A stretch of DNA of 64,000 bases from Novosphingobium sp. CF614 (GCF_900113255.1 NZ_FOOR01000009.1:62001-126000), one strand, 5' to 3'; counted from the stretch's first letter, positions 48,855 to 58,815 are shown. Notes: generated from the sequence alone by a model not told the origin. Numbers and translations: made by a program.

Positions 48855-51773
48855 TCACCGCGTGGCGACGCTGGTCTTGCTCTCCTCCGGCATTACTTCC
48901 AGCCGCCAGGAACTGTCCTTGCCCAGATAGCGCGCGGCGAGCTCCTGCATCTTCTGCGGCGTCGTGATGGTGTAGTCATCGAGCACCGTGCGCACCGTGC
49001 CGATCCGCAAGGGATCGCTGGTCGCCCCTTCGAGCTGGCTCATGAAGAACGATGTGCTCGAAGCCGCGCGGGTCACCTGCTGGCGCAGCGGCTCGGTAAC
49101 GCGTTCGAGTTCGTCGGCGGTCGGCGGATTGGCGATCAGGTCCTGCGCGATCTCGTCGGCGGTGTGGAAGAACACCGGCACCGACTTGGGATCGAGCTGC
49201 GCCATCGCCGTGATCGAACCGCCCGCCTGCATGTCCACCGGCCAGCTCGAGAAGACATAGGGCGCATAAGAGACGCCCAGCTTCTCACGCACGGCGTCCA
49301 GCAGCCGATTGGTGAACAGCTGCGTGAGTATCTCCAGTTGGCGCGATTCGCGGATCCCCATGGAGCCGCCGCCTGTCGGCCAGGAAATCACGGCTGCCGC
49401 CTGGTCCGGATCGCCATGATGGACCAGCACGATCGGCGTATCCGAAGGATGCGGCACCGGCGTTGCCGCCTCCTGGGCCGGGGAAATCGCGGGCGTGCGT
49501 GACTTGAGCGCGCCGAAGGTCTTTTCCAGTGCGGCGATCGCGGCGGCCTTGTCGAAATCGCCGAAGATCTGCACTTCCACGGGCCCCTGCGACAGCGCAT
49601 TGCTCCAGACCTGCTTGAATCCCTCCGCGGTGGTCGTCTCGATCGCGGCCGGCGTCGGGGTCGCGAAGCGCGGATCTTCTCCGCGCTGGTAGAACTGCAA
49701 GTCGCGTTCAAGTACGCCCTGCGGCGAGGTGGCGTAAGTATCGTACTGGATCTTCGCAGCCGCCTTGGCCCGCAGGAACGGGTTCACATCCCACATGGGC
49801 AAGTCCAGCTTGGCGGCGAAGAGATAGAGCTGATCGGCAAGATCCTGCGGGCGCGTTTCGGCGGAAAGCTCGAAACTGGCGTCCTGCACGTCGAAGTCGA
49901 AGCCCATCTTGCGCCCGGTCGCGATGCGGTCCAGCTCCTCCTGGCCCAGCGTCGCCAGGCCCGAGCCCACCAGCGCGTACTGGCCCAGCGTGATATAAGG
50001 CGCATCCTTCGGGTTGATCGAACGATAGCCGCCGCCGAAACGGACCTTGACCATGACCCGGCCAGGCTCCTCGGTGACCGGCCAGAGCAGGACCTTGACG
50101 CCGTTCGCGAAAGCCAGCTGCTCGATATCGAGCAGGCCCGTCGGCAATTCCGCGACCGGCTTTTCCGGCGCGCCGATCGCGGGCAGCTTTTCGAACGAGA
50201 CCGGCGCCGCTTCGGCGGCCAGGCGAATGCTCTGATCTGGCTTGACCGGTTCAAGCAGTGCCTCGTGCAGCGCCTTGTCGCTCACCTGGCCTGGTTTCTG
50301 GACGGTGAACAGTGCGCGCGTGACCGTGCCGGTGAACAGCTGGCGCGTGTGTTCGAGCACCTTTTTAGGCGTGAACAGCGACTTGGAACTACGGAATATG
50401 CGCAGCACGTCGTCGGGCGCGGCAACCGTTTCGCGAATGTCCAGTGCATTCACGAGATCATCAGCCAGCTTGGCGCCGGGCAGGATGCGCTGCTGTTCGA
50501 CCGGGACCTGGAAAGCGACATCGAGTTCGGCCACCTCGCGATCGATCTCCTGCTGCGTGGGGGGCCGGCTCAGGGCATCGGCGATCACCGCGCGCACATC
50601 GCGCAGCGCCGCCTGCCAATCCTCGCCAAGCGGAGTGACGGAAACGAACGTGGCATCGGCGGAGCGCGAGACATCGTCCTGGTTGACCGACGCCGACAAG
50701 TAGCTGCCACCGGCCCGCGCCTTTGTTTCCAGTCGGCGGTTGATGATGGCCTGGGCGATCGAGTCGGTCATCAGGCCCTGGTTGTAGACGATCGTGTCAT
50801 TGACCTGCCGCCAGGGCCGCAGGATGGCGTACATCAGCGAGGGTGGCAGGTCCGATTCCACCAGTACACGGGTTTCGCCAACGGGATTTTTGGGATCCGC
50901 GTGCTTGGGCGCGACGGGATCGCCGAAGCTGGGCACGGGAGCCTTGGGTCCCGATGCGGACCAATCGCCGAACCATTTGCGCACGTAGAATTCGAGCATG
51001 GCCGGATCGACGTCACCGGCAACGATCACCGCCACGTTGTCAGGCCTGTACCAGCGCGCGTAAAACGCCCGTACCGATTCCGGCGTGGCCGACGTGAGCG
51101 AGAACACCGTGCCGATCGGTTCGCGTTCGGCCAGCGGCTGGCCGGCATAGAGCACCTGCTGCATCGCATCCTGCACGCGCTTCGAAGCCCCGCCGCGCTC
51201 GCGCATCTCGGCCAGCACGATCGGCACGTCCGATTTGAGGTTCGAAGCGGAAAGTGCCGGCGCCGTGACCATTCCGGAAAGCAGCTTGAACATCTCGTCC
51301 AGCGAGGCCGGCGTCGCATTGGGGAGATCGAGCTTGAAAACCGTTTCAGTGGTCGATGTCACCGCATTGGTATCGCTGCCGAAAGTGGCCCCCAGGCGTT
51401 GGAACGCCGCGATCGCGGAACCCTCCGCCAGGTATTTCGACTGACGGAACAGCATATGCTCCAGCAGGTGCGCATAACCGCGCTCCGCTTCGGTCTCGTA
51501 GAGCGAGCCGGCATCGACGCGGATGCGGATCGAGACCTGGCCGGGCGGCACGCCGTTCTTGCGCACAGCATAGCGCAATCCATTCGGCAGTTCGCCGAAG
51601 TGCCACTCCTTGTCGTGCGGGATGTCACTGTTGCGGTACAGCCACGGTTCCTGCGTATCGGCCAGCAAGGGGGCGGGAGTGGCCGGTTCCTGCGCTAGGA
51701 CGGGCAGAGCCGGCGCCTGAGCGAGAAGAAGCAGGCAAGCGAGCGAGCGAGCAGCGCGCGGAAAGGTCATCAT
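48855..51773 (-). CDS. M16 family zinc metallopeptidase (two-domain, secreted)
   Basis: 972 residues. Signal peptide of about 27 residues, then the inverted zinc motif HLLEH in RGYAHLLEHMLFR near residue 105, with the downstream Glu in the TTETVFKLDLPN region. A second, inactive M16 half makes up the C-terminal part. The length fits periplasmic pitrilysin-like proteases. A Met-Met start gives two equivalent options. It degrades peptides in the envelope; the natural substrate is unknown. Confidence 0.9.
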   Translation of the reverse strand: MMTFPRAARSLACLLLLAQAPALPVLAQEPATPAPLLADTQEPWLYRNSDIPHDKEWHFGELPNGLRYAVRKNGVPPGQVSIRIRVDAGSLYETEAERGYAHLLEHMLFRQSKYLAEGSAIAAFQRLGATFGSDTNAVTSTTETVFKLDLPNATPASLDEMFKLLSGMVTAPALSASNLKSDVPIVLAEMRERGGASKRVQDAMQQVLYAGQPLAEREPIGTVFSLTSATPESVRAFYARWYRPDNVAVIVAGDVDPAMLEFYVRKWFGDWSASGPKAPVPSFGDPVAPKHADPKNPVGETRVLVESDLPPSLMYAILRPWRQVNDTIVYNQGLMTDSIAQAIINRRLETKARAGGSYLSASVNQDDVSRSADATFVSVTPLGEDWQAALRDVRAVIADALSRPPTQQEIDREVAELDVAFQVPVEQQRILPGAKLADDLVNALDIRETVAAPDDVLRIFRSSKSLFTPKKVLEHTRQLFTGTVTRALFTVQKPGQVSDKALHEALLEPVKPDQSIRLAAEAAPVSFEKLPAIGAPEKPVAELPTGLLDIEQLAFANGVKVLLWPVTEEPGRVMVKVRFGGGYRSINPKDAPYITLGQYALVGSGLATLGQEELDRIATGRKMGFDFDVQDASFELSAETRPQDLADQLYLFAAKLDLPMWDVNPFLRAKAAAKIQYDTYATSPQGVLERDLQFYQRGEDPRFATPTPAAIETTTAEGFKQVWSNALSQGPVEVQIFGDFDKAAAIAALEKTFGALKSRTPAISPAQEAATPVPHPSDTPIVLVHHGDPDQAAAVISWPTGGGSMGIRESRQLEILTQLFTNRLLDAVREKLGVSYAPYVFSSWPVDMQAGGSITAMAQLDPKSVPVFFHTADEIAQDLIANPPTADELERVTEPLRQQVTRAASSTSFFMSQLEGATSDPLRIGTVRTVLDDYTITTPQKMQELAARYLGKDSSWRLEVMPEESKTSVATR

Positions 51774-52043
51774 CGCGCAAGCTATAGGGTGCTAGTGCCT
51801 TAAGGACCAGTGAATAGAGGCCGCCCTCGGCAGGGCAATCGCATATGGAACTTCTCTCTCCAAGCTCGTCGTGCTGACTTGGTCGAGACTCCATTCTACG
51901 CTCAAGCCATCGCACTGGATGGCGGAATGATCCCTGAAACACGAGGGTAACAATAAAAGATGAGTTGGGTGTATATGCGATAGCCCTTCGCGAACGGTTC
52001 CAGCACTTGACCCTGGGTTCGCTTCACCTAAATCGAGACCATC

Positions 52044-52622
52044 ATGTTCATTGAAACCGAAGCCACGCCCAACCCCGCCACGCTCAAGTTCCTGCCAGGC
52101 CGACAGGTCATGGCGGCCGGCACGCGGGAATTCACTTCGCACGAGGATGCCGGCGCCTCTCCGCTTGCGGAAGCGCTGTTCGGTCTCGGCGATGTCGTCG
52201 GCGTGTTCTTCGGCCGGGAATTCATATCGGTGACCGCGGCGCCCGGCGCCGAATGGCATGGCCTCAAGCCGCAGGTCGTCTCGATCCTGCTCGACCATTT
52301 CGTTTCCGAAGCCCCGCTGTTCGCGGGCGGCGATGCCAGCGGGATCGCCGTGCCCGCCGAGGAGGACGAGGACAATGGCGATGATCCCGCCGATGCCGAT
52401 ATCATCACGCAGATCCGTGACCTTATCGAAACCCGGGTGCGCCCCGCCGTCGCCAACGACGGGGGCGACATCATTTATCGCGGCTTTCGCGAGGGCGTGG
52501 TCTATCTCACCATGCAGGGCGCCTGCTCGGGCTGCCCCTCCTCGAGCGCCACGCTCAAGCAAGGGATCGAGAGCCTGCTCAAGCACTACGTTCCGGAAGT
52601 GACCGAAGTCCGGGCCGCCTGA
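52044..52622 (+). CDS. nfuA: Fe-S cluster carrier NfuA-type protein
   Basis: 192 residues. The N-terminal Nfu domain (FIETEATPNPATLKFLPG) is followed by a C-terminal NifU-like domain with the cluster-binding Cys pair in GACSGCPSSSATLK near residue 160. It transfers [4Fe-4S] clusters to client proteins, possibly including FNR. It is followed by tsaB-rimI. The 270-base gap upstream (51774-52043) is divergent promoter space; I see no further feature there. Confidence 0.93.
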   Translation: MFIETEATPNPATLKFLPGRQVMAAGTREFTSHEDAGASPLAEALFGLGDVVGVFFGREFISVTAAPGAEWHGLKPQVVSILLDHFVSEAPLFAGGDASGIAVPAEEDEDNGDDPADADIITQIRDLIETRVRPAVANDGGDIIYRGFREGVVYLTMQGACSGCPSSSATLKQGIESLLKHYVPEVTEVRAA

Positions 52623-52692
52623 CGCCTTGGCGAGCAGCCCGGAGCAGTTCGTGGCGGCCGAGCCCTTAGCAACAGCAGCAATTCCGCAAGAG

Positions 52693-53343
52693 ATGGGCAA
52701 GCACCAGGACCGCACGCTCGTGATCGATTCCGCGACCGACGCATGCTCGGTCGCGCTGTTCGCGCAGGGCGAATTGATCGCCGGAGAATCGCGCTTGCTC
52801 GGGCGCGGCCATGCGGAAGCGCTGGTGCCGATGATCGCGGCGCTGCCGCTGCGCGGGCGCGCGGCACGCATCGCCGTTTCGCTTGGTCCAGGCAGTTTCA
52901 CCGGGGTCAGGGTGGGGCTGGCCGCCGCACGCGCGCTCGCGCTCGCCTGGGGCGCGGAGTTGATCGGCTATTCCAGCCTCGCCCTGGTCGCGGCGATCGC
53001 CCGGGAAGCCCATGGCGCGGTCCCGGTCGCGGTAGCGACGACCGGCGGACACGGCGAGTGGTTCGTCGAGGGCTTCGACGCGCAGGGCGGCACCGCGCGC
53101 GTTCTCGCCTCGCTGCGGCCCGAAGTCGCAGTCGCGCAATCCGATGAACGCATCGTCGCCGGCAGCCAGGCGGAAGCCCTCGTCGCCGCGCGCGGACACG
53201 GCCTGGCGATGGCCGCCTGGCCGGACGCTCGCGCTTTTGCCCTGCTGCCGTCGGCGGCCCTGGTTTGCGATGTCCGTCCGCTCTACGGGCGCGCACCCGA
53301 CGCCCGCCCGCTCGCCGGCATTCCGACGACGCCTTGCGCATGA
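52693..53343 (+). CDS. tsaB: tRNA threonylcarbamoyladenosine biosynthesis protein TsaB
   Basis: 216 residues, ASKHA fold. LVIDSATDACSVALF is at the N terminus, and the SLGPGSFTGVRVGLAAARAL block is diagnostic. It is the non-catalytic scaffold for TsaD in making t6A at tRNA position 37. The ATG at 52693 is chosen because the family N terminus begins there; the frame opens earlier. It overlaps rimI by ATGA. Confidence 0.94.
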   Translation: MGKHQDRTLVIDSATDACSVALFAQGELIAGESRLLGRGHAEALVPMIAALPLRGRAARIAVSLGPGSFTGVRVGLAAARALALAWGAELIGYSSLALVAAIAREAHGAVPVAVATTGGHGEWFVEGFDAQGGTARVLASLRPEVAVAQSDERIVAGSQAEALVAARGHGLAMAAWPDARAFALLPSAALVCDVRPLYGRAPDARPLAGIPTTPCA

Positions 53344-53813
53344 TCGAAGATGTCGACCGGATCATGACGGTCATGTCGACCGCTTTCGACCCCGCTTTCG
53401 GCGAAGCTTGGAACCGGCGGCAAGTCGAAGATGCGCTCAAACTTGGCAACTGCCACTATTATCTTGTCGGCAGCGAAGGCAGGCCGCCGCTCGAAGAAGA
53501 AGCGGCCGCGGGCTTTTCGTTGTCACGCACCGGTTTCGAGGAAGAGGAACTTCTGTTGCTTGGCGTCACCCCCCAATTTCGGGGAAGAGGCCTTGGCAGC
53601 ACCATATTGGGCCAGCTTCGCCTTGCGGCGATCGAGCGCGGCGCTAGACGCCTTTTGCTCGAAATGAGAAGAGGCAATCCGGCCGAGTCGCTCTATAGGC
53701 GTTTCGGCTTCTATTCGATCGGCGAACGCCGCGATTACTACCGCACTCCAGGTGGTAAACGAATCGATGCCATTACATTTGCTTGCGACGTCACCGGATC
53801 GCGCAACACATAA
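53340..53813 (+). CDS. rimI: Ribosomal protein S18 alanine N-acetyltransferase-like (RimI)
   Basis: 157 residues, GNAT fold. The acetyl-CoA loop is QFRGRGLGSTIL near residue 80, and EMRRGNPAESLYRRFGF is the typical fourth motif. The tsaB-rimI pairing is widespread. The start overlaps the tsaB stop. A hairpin CCCCATTTGGGG follows the stop. Confidence 0.92.
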   Translation: MIEDVDRIMTVMSTAFDPAFGEAWNRRQVEDALKLGNCHYYLVGSEGRPPLEEEAAAGFSLSRTGFEEEELLLLGVTPQFRGRGLGSTILGQLRLAAIERGARRLLLEMRRGNPAESLYRRFGFYSIGERRDYYRTPGGKRIDAITFACDVTGSRNT

Positions 53814-53969
53814 TACCCCATTTGGGGTGCAACTTGAAAAATATCGACAGAATTTGTGTGCGACCTTCAATTGAACTTGCACTTGGGAACGAAATCGTCC
53901 TATGGACACCGCTGTCGGCTCCAAAATGGCCTACAAACCGCACTATTGGTCGCACAAAAGGAAAATAAA

Positions 53970-54416
53970 ATGGAAACTATCCAAACCGATACGAACGAGA
54001 CCCTCATCACGCTGACCTCGGACATTGTTGCCGCACACGTGAGCAACAACAGCGTCACCGTGGATGACCTCCCCACGCTCATCACCAACGTGTACGGCGC
54101 CCTCGCCGGACTTGGTGGCGCCCCGATCGTGGTAGAAGAAAAGCCGGAACCGGCGGTCTCGGTTCGTTCTTCGGTAAAGCCCGACTACATCGTGTGCCTT
54201 GAGGACGGCAAGAAGCTCAAGATGCTCAAGCGTCACCTCATGACTCACTACAACATGACGCCCGAAGAGTATCGCGCGCGCTGGAACTTGCCTGCCGACT
54301 ACCCGATGGTCGCGCCCAACTATGCGGAGAAGCGCCGGGAACTGGCCAAGAAAATCGGCCTGGGCCGCAAGCCCAACGCCCGTCGCGGACGCAAGCCCAA
54401 GACTGTTGCCGCCTGA
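53970..54416 (+). CDS. mucR: MucR/Ros family transcription regulator
   Basis: 148 residues. The C-terminal Ros-type zinc-finger region reads CLEDGKKLKMLKRHLMTHYN followed by MTPEEYRARW; here, as in other MucR proteins, the finger starts with a single visible Cys. A basic tail (RRGRKPK) follows. MucR proteins act like H-NS on AT-rich promoters and control exopolysaccharide, motility and cell cycle. The 156-base upstream gap is clearly AT-rich and holds a TGTGCGACC/GGTCGCACA inverted repeat, as expected for autoregulation. Confidence 0.9.
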   Translation: METIQTDTNETLITLTSDIVAAHVSNNSVTVDDLPTLITNVYGALAGLGGAPIVVEEKPEPAVSVRSSVKPDYIVCLEDGKKLKMLKRHLMTHYNMTPEEYRARWNLPADYPMVAPNYAEKRRELAKKIGLGRKPNARRGRKPKTVAA

Positions 54417-54519
54417 TTGCGGTGAACCGTGCTGGTAATGCGCAGGGAAGGATCGCACGCGGAATTTCCGCATGGCGTTTCTTGCCTGCGCAGACGTTTA
54501 TCTTCCACGCGTCCCCATA

Positions 54520-54608
54520 ATACCAAATCTCTTGAAGTAAGGCTCCGCTTCTCCCTTCCTCGCTGCGAGACGACGGAGGGAAAGGGAACACGAGTTTCGA
54601 TTTGGCAT
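54520..54608. repeat. Dispersed palindromic repeat, copy F (centre deleted)
   Basis: 89 bp with both termini present: ATACCAAATCTCTTGAAG at the left and TTTCGATTTGGCAT at the right. The central AATCCAG hairpin is missing. Orientation is opposite to copies E and G. It lies about 100 bases after the mucR stop. Confidence 0.7.
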
Positions 54609-54632
54609 CGGGCCATGGTGGTTGAGATTGCA

Positions 54633-54662
54633 GGCGCACCGGCCTAACATGGCCGGTGCGCC
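54633..54662 (+). terminator. Perfect 12-bp hairpin before fur
   Basis: GGCGCACCGGCC, loop TAACAT, GGCCGGTGCGCC, then TTCTTC. It probably ends transcripts from mucR. It also excludes the upstream GTG at 54656 as the fur start. Confidence 0.75.
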
Positions 54663-54685
54663 TTCTTCATCATACAGGTCAAAAC

Positions 54686-55132
54686 GTGCACCAGCCCATC
54701 GACATCGAAGCCCTTTGCGCCGAGCGTGGCCTGCGCATCACGGACCAGCGCCGAGTCATCGCCCAGGTGCTTTCGGACAGCACGGATCACCCTGACGTGG
54801 AGAAACTTCACGAACGCGCGACCGCCATCGATCCCGGCATCTCGATCGCCACGGTGTACCGCACCGTTCGCCTGTTCGAGGAAGCCGGCATCCTTGACCG
54901 GCACGATTTCGGCGATGGCCGCGCCCGCTACGAGGCCGCGCCCGAAGCGCATCACGATCACATGATCGATGTCGAGACCGGCACGGTCATCGAGTTCGTC
55001 GATCCCGAACTCGAAGCGCTCCAACGCCAGATCGCGGAACGTCTCGGCTTTCGCCTAGTCGACCATCGCATGGAGTTGTTCGGGGTCAAGTTCGGGCGTG
55101 AGGACGGCGAGACCTCCAGCACCCGCAAATGA
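54686..55132 (+). CDS. fur: Fur family metal-responsive regulator
   Basis: 148 residues. The winged helix (LRITDQRRVIAQVLSDSTDH; ISIATVYRTVRLFEEAGI) precedes the metal-binding dimer domain with HHDHMIDVETG. No CxxC structural zinc pair is present, as in many alphaproteobacterial Fur/Mur proteins, so the metal could be iron or manganese. The GTG at 54686 follows AGGTC; no ATG is available. It overlaps plsC by ATGA. Confidence 0.9.
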   Translation: MHQPIDIEALCAERGLRITDQRRVIAQVLSDSTDHPDVEKLHERATAIDPGISIATVYRTVRLFEEAGILDRHDFGDGRARYEAAPEAHHDHMIDVETGTVIEFVDPELEALQRQIAERLGFRLVDHRMELFGVKFGREDGETSSTRK

Positions 55133-55929
55133 GCGAGACGGCGTCCACCCGGGGCCATCCTCGGGGCCGGAACGTCGCGCCATTGGGCTGGCCGATCGTG
55201 GTCGCGCGCATCGCATCGATGCTTGCGGCGCTGGCGATCTGCGTGCCGCTCCACTACCTGCTCGCGCCGCTCACCGCGCGCAATCCGGTCCCGCGCTGGT
55301 TCCTGCGTGCACTGGCGGCCATTGCCGGCGTCCGCATCCGCACAGTCGGCGAACGCCCCGCGCACCGCGCCTTCTTCCTTGCCAACCATGTGAGCTGGCT
55401 GGATATTCCCGCTCTCGCCGGCACTACCGGCTGCGCCTTCGTGGCGCATGACGGCCTTGCCGCGATCGGACCGCTGCGCTGGCTGTGCGGTCTCAACGAC
55501 ACGGTCTTCATCGCTCGCCACGATCGCCGCAGCATCGCCACTCAAGTCGAGCAAGTCCGCGCCGCGCTGCGTGAAACGGGTGCCCTGACGATCTTTCCGG
55601 AAGGTACGACCTCCAGCGGTGCCGCGCTGCTCCCGTTCAAGTCCTCGCTGCTTTCCGCGCTCGATGCCGATGCCGATCACATTCCGGTCCAGCCGGTCCT
55701 GCTCGACTACGGAGACGAGACCCGCGAAATCGCCTGGGTCGACGAGGAGCCAGGGCTCGACAACGCCCTGCGCATCCTTGCGCGACGGCGGCCGATCAGG
55801 CTTGTCATCACCTTTCTGCCGCCACTCGCCGACAGCGAGCGCACCGATCGCAAGACCATTGCCGCCGCCGCCCGGCAGGCGATCGATGGCGCACAGGCGT
55901 CAGCGAAGGGGAATACCAAGTCTCATTGA
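55129..55929 (+). CDS. plsC: 1-acyl-sn-glycerol-3-phosphate acyltransferase (PlsC-like)
   Basis: 266 residues. The acyltransferase motif NHVSWLD (HX4D) is near residue 86 and FPEGTTS near residue 157, with a hydrophobic N-terminal anchor. It makes phosphatidate from lysophosphatidate; ornithine-lipid OlsA-type activity is an alternative. The last codons and the stop are supplied by repeat copy G. It is coupled to fur by an ATGA overlap. Confidence 0.88.
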   Translation: MSETASTRGHPRGRNVAPLGWPIVVARIASMLAALAICVPLHYLLAPLTARNPVPRWFLRALAAIAGVRIRTVGERPAHRAFFLANHVSWLDIPALAGTTGCAFVAHDGLAAIGPLRWLCGLNDTVFIARHDRRSIATQVEQVRAALRETGALTIFPEGTTSSGAALLPFKSSLLSALDADADHIPVQPVLLDYGDETREIAWVDEEPGLDNALRILARRRPIRLVITFLPPLADSERTDRKTIAAAARQAIDGAQASAKGNTKSH

Positions 55930-56096
55930 TCGGAACTCTTGTTTCCCTTCGTCACTGCGAGCTGCCCGCGGCGGCGCGGCAATCCAGCGCGGATGGCGCC
56001 GCCCTGGATTGCTTCGGCGGCTTCGCCGCCTCGCAATTGACGGAGGAAGAAAATGGCGAAGGAAGAAGACGAGCCTCATTTCAAAAGACCCGGTAT
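55913..56096. repeat. Dispersed palindromic repeat, copy G (best preserved)
   Basis: 184 bp from ATACCAAGTCTCATTGATCG to AAAGACCCGGTAT. The centre has GCGGCAATCCAGCGCGG and CCGCCCTGGATTGCTTC, plus a GGCGGCTTCGCCGCC stem. It overlaps the 3' end of plsC and ends eight bases before the stop of the convergent lipoprotein gene, so it serves both as a 3' structure. Confidence 0.9.
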
Positions 56097-56104
56097 AAGC
56101 AGCC

Positions 56105-56770
56105 TCAGCGGGTTGCGTTGTAAGCAAGCTGGCTGTCGTCGAGCTGGAATCCGACGAGCACTTCGAACGAGGCGCGCGCCACGGCGGCCTTGACTTGCGG
56201 ATCGGCAAGCGGATCGAGCGCGGCATCGGTATCCCCAGCCTTGCGCTTGCGGGTGATGCGTTCGCGGATGTCCGCCGGCAGGGTCGCCGCCGCGCTGTCG
56301 ATATAGGCGGAAGCGGCGCCGCTCGCCTGCGCGCGGTCCTGGCCATCGGCGAAGTTGAGCGTGACGGTGCCGACGCGCTTGCTGAGCACGGCCGTGCCGC
56401 CCTGGAGCACCGTCACGAAATACGGCAGTGTCACCTGGCGCGCGCCGCCGGTGTCGTTGCGCCGGCCCAGCACCTGGAAGGAGACCTGCGCGACGACCTT
56501 GTCGCCGGCGTTCTCGTTGCACTGCGTGCGCACATCGGTCATCGCCGCGACCATGTCGATATTGGGGGCGGTCTTGTCGCCGGGCGCACGGAACAGCGTA
56601 ACGTCGCCGGTATAGTCGGGAATTCCGACCGCGGGGCACTTGCTGCGGACGGCCGTGATGCCCACGCCTTCGTCGACCACGATGTCTCCCTTGGTCTTGC
56701 ACCCGCCAAGCGCGGCCAGCGCGGCGGCGGAGCAAAGAACAGTGGCAGTCAGGCGGCGTGCATTCATCAT
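56105..56770 (-). CDS. Hypothetical lipoprotein
   Basis: 221 residues with a lipoprotein signal ending LAALGGC. The mature part is predicted to be mostly beta (VAQVSFQVLGRRNDTGG; LPYFVTVLQGGTAVLSKRVG) with a charged C-terminal region. I recognise no named family; similar proteins are annotated as hypothetical in sphingomonads. The second Met may be the start. It is divergent from ispH. Confidence 0.72.
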   Translation of the reverse strand: MMNARRLTATVLCSAAALAALGGCKTKGDIVVDEGVGITAVRSKCPAVGIPDYTGDVTLFRAPGDKTAPNIDMVAAMTDVRTQCNENAGDKVVAQVSFQVLGRRNDTGGARQVTLPYFVTVLQGGTAVLSKRVGTVTLNFADGQDRAQASGAASAYIDSAAATLPADIRERITRKRKAGDTDAALDPLADPQVKAAVARASFEVLVGFQLDDSQLAYNATR

Positions 56771-56834
56771 GACATCCTCGAATGGCGTGCGCTTGCCCTA
56801 GCGATGCAAGCGGCAAAGCGCTAGAGGGCGGTTC

Positions 56835-57821
56835 ATGAACGCGCCCTTTCCGTCCCCGACGCCGTCGACTTCGTCAACCACGTCCGCGCCGCCGCTACGC
56901 CTCCTGATCGCCGCTCCCAGGGGGTTTTGCGCCGGCGTCGATCGCGCCATCGAGATCGTCGAACGCGCGCTCGAGATCTATGGGCCGCCGGTCTACGTCC
57001 GCCACGAGATCGTCCACAACAAGTTCGTGGTGGACTCGCTCAAGGCCAAGGGCGCGGTCTTCGTGGAAGACATCAGCGACGTTCCCGATGGGGTTCCAGT
57101 GATCTTCAGCGCCCACGGCGTGCCCAAGTCGGTGCCAACCGAAGCGACCGCGCGCGGGCTCGACTGGCTCGACGCGACTTGCCCGCTGGTCAGCAAGGTC
57201 CATCGCCAGGCCGAGCGCCAGATCGAGGCGAGCCGGCATATCCTGTTCATCGGCCATGCCGGACACCCGGAAGTGATCGGCACCTTCGGCCAGGTTCCCG
57301 AGGGAACGATGACATTGGTCGAAACGGTCGAGGACGTGGCCGCCCTGCCCTTCGCGGCCGGAACCGAACTTTCCTATCTCTCGCAGACGACGCTTTCGGT
57401 CGACGACACCGCCGCGATCATCGAGGCGATCAAGGCGCGCTATCCGCAGGTCGTCGCGCCCAAGGCGGAAGACATCTGCTACGCCACGTCCAACCGCCAG
57501 GCCGCCGTCAAGCAGATCGCGCCGCTGTGCCAGCTGATGCTGGTGATCGGCGCGCCCAACAGTTCCAACTCGCTGCGCCTCGTCGAAGTGGCGGAACGCA
57601 GCGGAGTGCGCGCGCAGTTGATACAGCGCGCCGCCGAGATCGACCCGGCCTGGCTTGCGGGCGTGGAGACCGTGGGCGTCACCGCCGGCGCCTCCGCGCC
57701 CGAGGAACTGGTCAACGAAGTCGTGGACCGGCTGAAGGCGCTGCGCGTGGTCGCCGCCGAGGAAGTGGTGACGGCCAAGGAACGCATTACCTTCAAGCTG
57801 CCGCGCCAGCTGGTGCGCTGA
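56835..57821 (+). CDS. ispH: 4-hydroxy-3-methylbut-2-enyl diphosphate reductase
   Basis: Last step of the MEP pathway, giving IPP and DMAPP; it completes the route begun by dxr in this window. 328 residues. The three Fe-S ligand Cys lie in [23 protein letters not shown] and [11 protein letters not shown]. An [10 protein letters not shown] block follows. The N-terminal 20 residues are Pro/Ser/Thr-rich and dispensable-looking. thrB follows after 13 bases. Confidence 0.97.
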   Translation: MNAPFPSPTPSTSSTTSAPPLRLLIAAPRGFCAGVDRAIEIVERALEIYGPPVYVRHEIVHNKFVVDSLKAKGAVFVEDISDVPDGVPVIFSAHGVPKSVPTEATARGLDWLDATCPLVSKVHRQAERQIEASRHILFIGHAGHPEVIGTFGQVPEGTMTLVETVEDVAALPFAAGTELSYLSQTTLSVDDTAAIIEAIKARYPQVVAPKAEDICYATSNRQAAVKQIAPLCQLMLVIGAPNSSNSLRLVEVAERSGVRAQLIQRAAEIDPAWLAGVETVGVTAGASAPEELVNEVVDRLKALRVVAAEEVVTAKERITFKLPRQLVR

Positions 57822-57834
57822 AGGCCGGCGGAAC

Positions 57835-58815
57835 ATGGCGGTCTATACCCGGCTCGGCGCGGAAGAGATGGCCGCGATCATGACGGCCTTCGACGTCGGC
57901 ACCCTGGTTTCAGCCAAGGGGATCGCGGAAGGCGTCTCCAACAGCAACTGGCTGATCGAAACCCAGCGCGCGCAAGGCCCCGCCCGGCGCTTCATCCTCA
58001 CCGTGTACGAAAGCCGGACCGATACCGCGGACCTGCCGTTCTTCCTCGACCTGCTCGACCATCTCGCCGCGCGCGACTGCCCGGTTCCACGCACCATGCA
58101 TGACCGTGAAGGGGCCAGCCATCGCTTTCACCAGGGAAAGGCGCTGGCGCTGATCGAGTTCCTTCCGGGGGTTTCCGTCTCCGACCCCACTCCCGCGCAG
58201 GCCCGCGCGGTGGGTGCGGCCTTGGCGCAGGTCCATCTTGCCGCCGCCGATTTCGGCAGCGAGCGCGCCAACTCGATGGGCCCCGCCGCGTGGCGGCAAC
58301 TGCTCGGCGATTGCGGGCGCGAGGGGCTCGAATCGATCCACCCGGAACTGGCGCGGATCGTCGATCGCGAACTGGCGGTGCTTGCCGCGCGCTGGCCCGC
58401 CGACCTGCCGCGCGGCGTTATCCATGCCGACCTGTTCCCGGACAACGTGCTGATGCTGGGCGACAAAGTCACCGGCCTTATCGACTTCTACTTCGCCTGC
58501 ACCGACATCACCGCCTACGATGTCGCCGTGACGCATGCCGCCTGGTGCTTCAGCGCCGATGGCACGCGCTTCATGCCGGCACTCTCCGCCGCGCTGATCG
58601 AGGGATACGAAGGCGTGCGTCCGCTCGCCCCGGCGGAACGCGCCGCCCTGCCCCTGCTCGCGCGGGGCGCGGCCATGCGCTTCCTCGCCACCCGTGCCTA
58701 CGACTGGCTGAACACGCCGGACGATGCCCTGGTCACGCCCAAGGACCCGATGGCCTTCGCACGCCGGCTGGAGTTCTATGCCGATCGGGCCAACGCAGGT
58801 ATCTTCCCGGCATGA
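57835..58815 (+). CDS. thrB: Homoserine kinase (APH-fold type)
   Basis: 326 residues, choline-kinase/APH-fold homoserine kinase found in alpha- and gammaproteobacteria, not the GHMP type. [11 protein letters not shown] is near the N terminus, and the catalytic loop [14 protein letters not shown] and metal motif GLIDFYFA are near residues 199-225. Makes O-phosphohomoserine for threonine. It overlaps rnhA by ATGA. Confidence 0.94.
   Translation: MAVYTRLGAEEMAAIMTAFDVGTLVSAKGIAEGVSNSNWLIETQRAQGPARRFILTVYESRTDTADLPFFLDLLDHLAARDCPVPRTMHDREGASHRFHQGKALALIEFLPGVSVSDPTPAQARAVGAALAQVHLAAADFGSERANSMGPAAWRQLLGDCGREGLESIHPELARIVDRELAVLAARWPADLPRGVIHADLFPDNVLMLGDKVTGLIDFYFACTDITAYDVAVTHAAWCFSADGTRFMPALSAALIEGYEGVRPLAPAERAALPLLARGAAMRFLATRAYDWLNTPDDALVTPKDPMAFARRLEFYADRANAGIFPA

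Noticed and set aside
54656..54685. GTG at 54656 as fur start
   Set aside because: It lies inside a perfect terminator-like hairpin; the GTG at 54686 has a better ribosome binding site.
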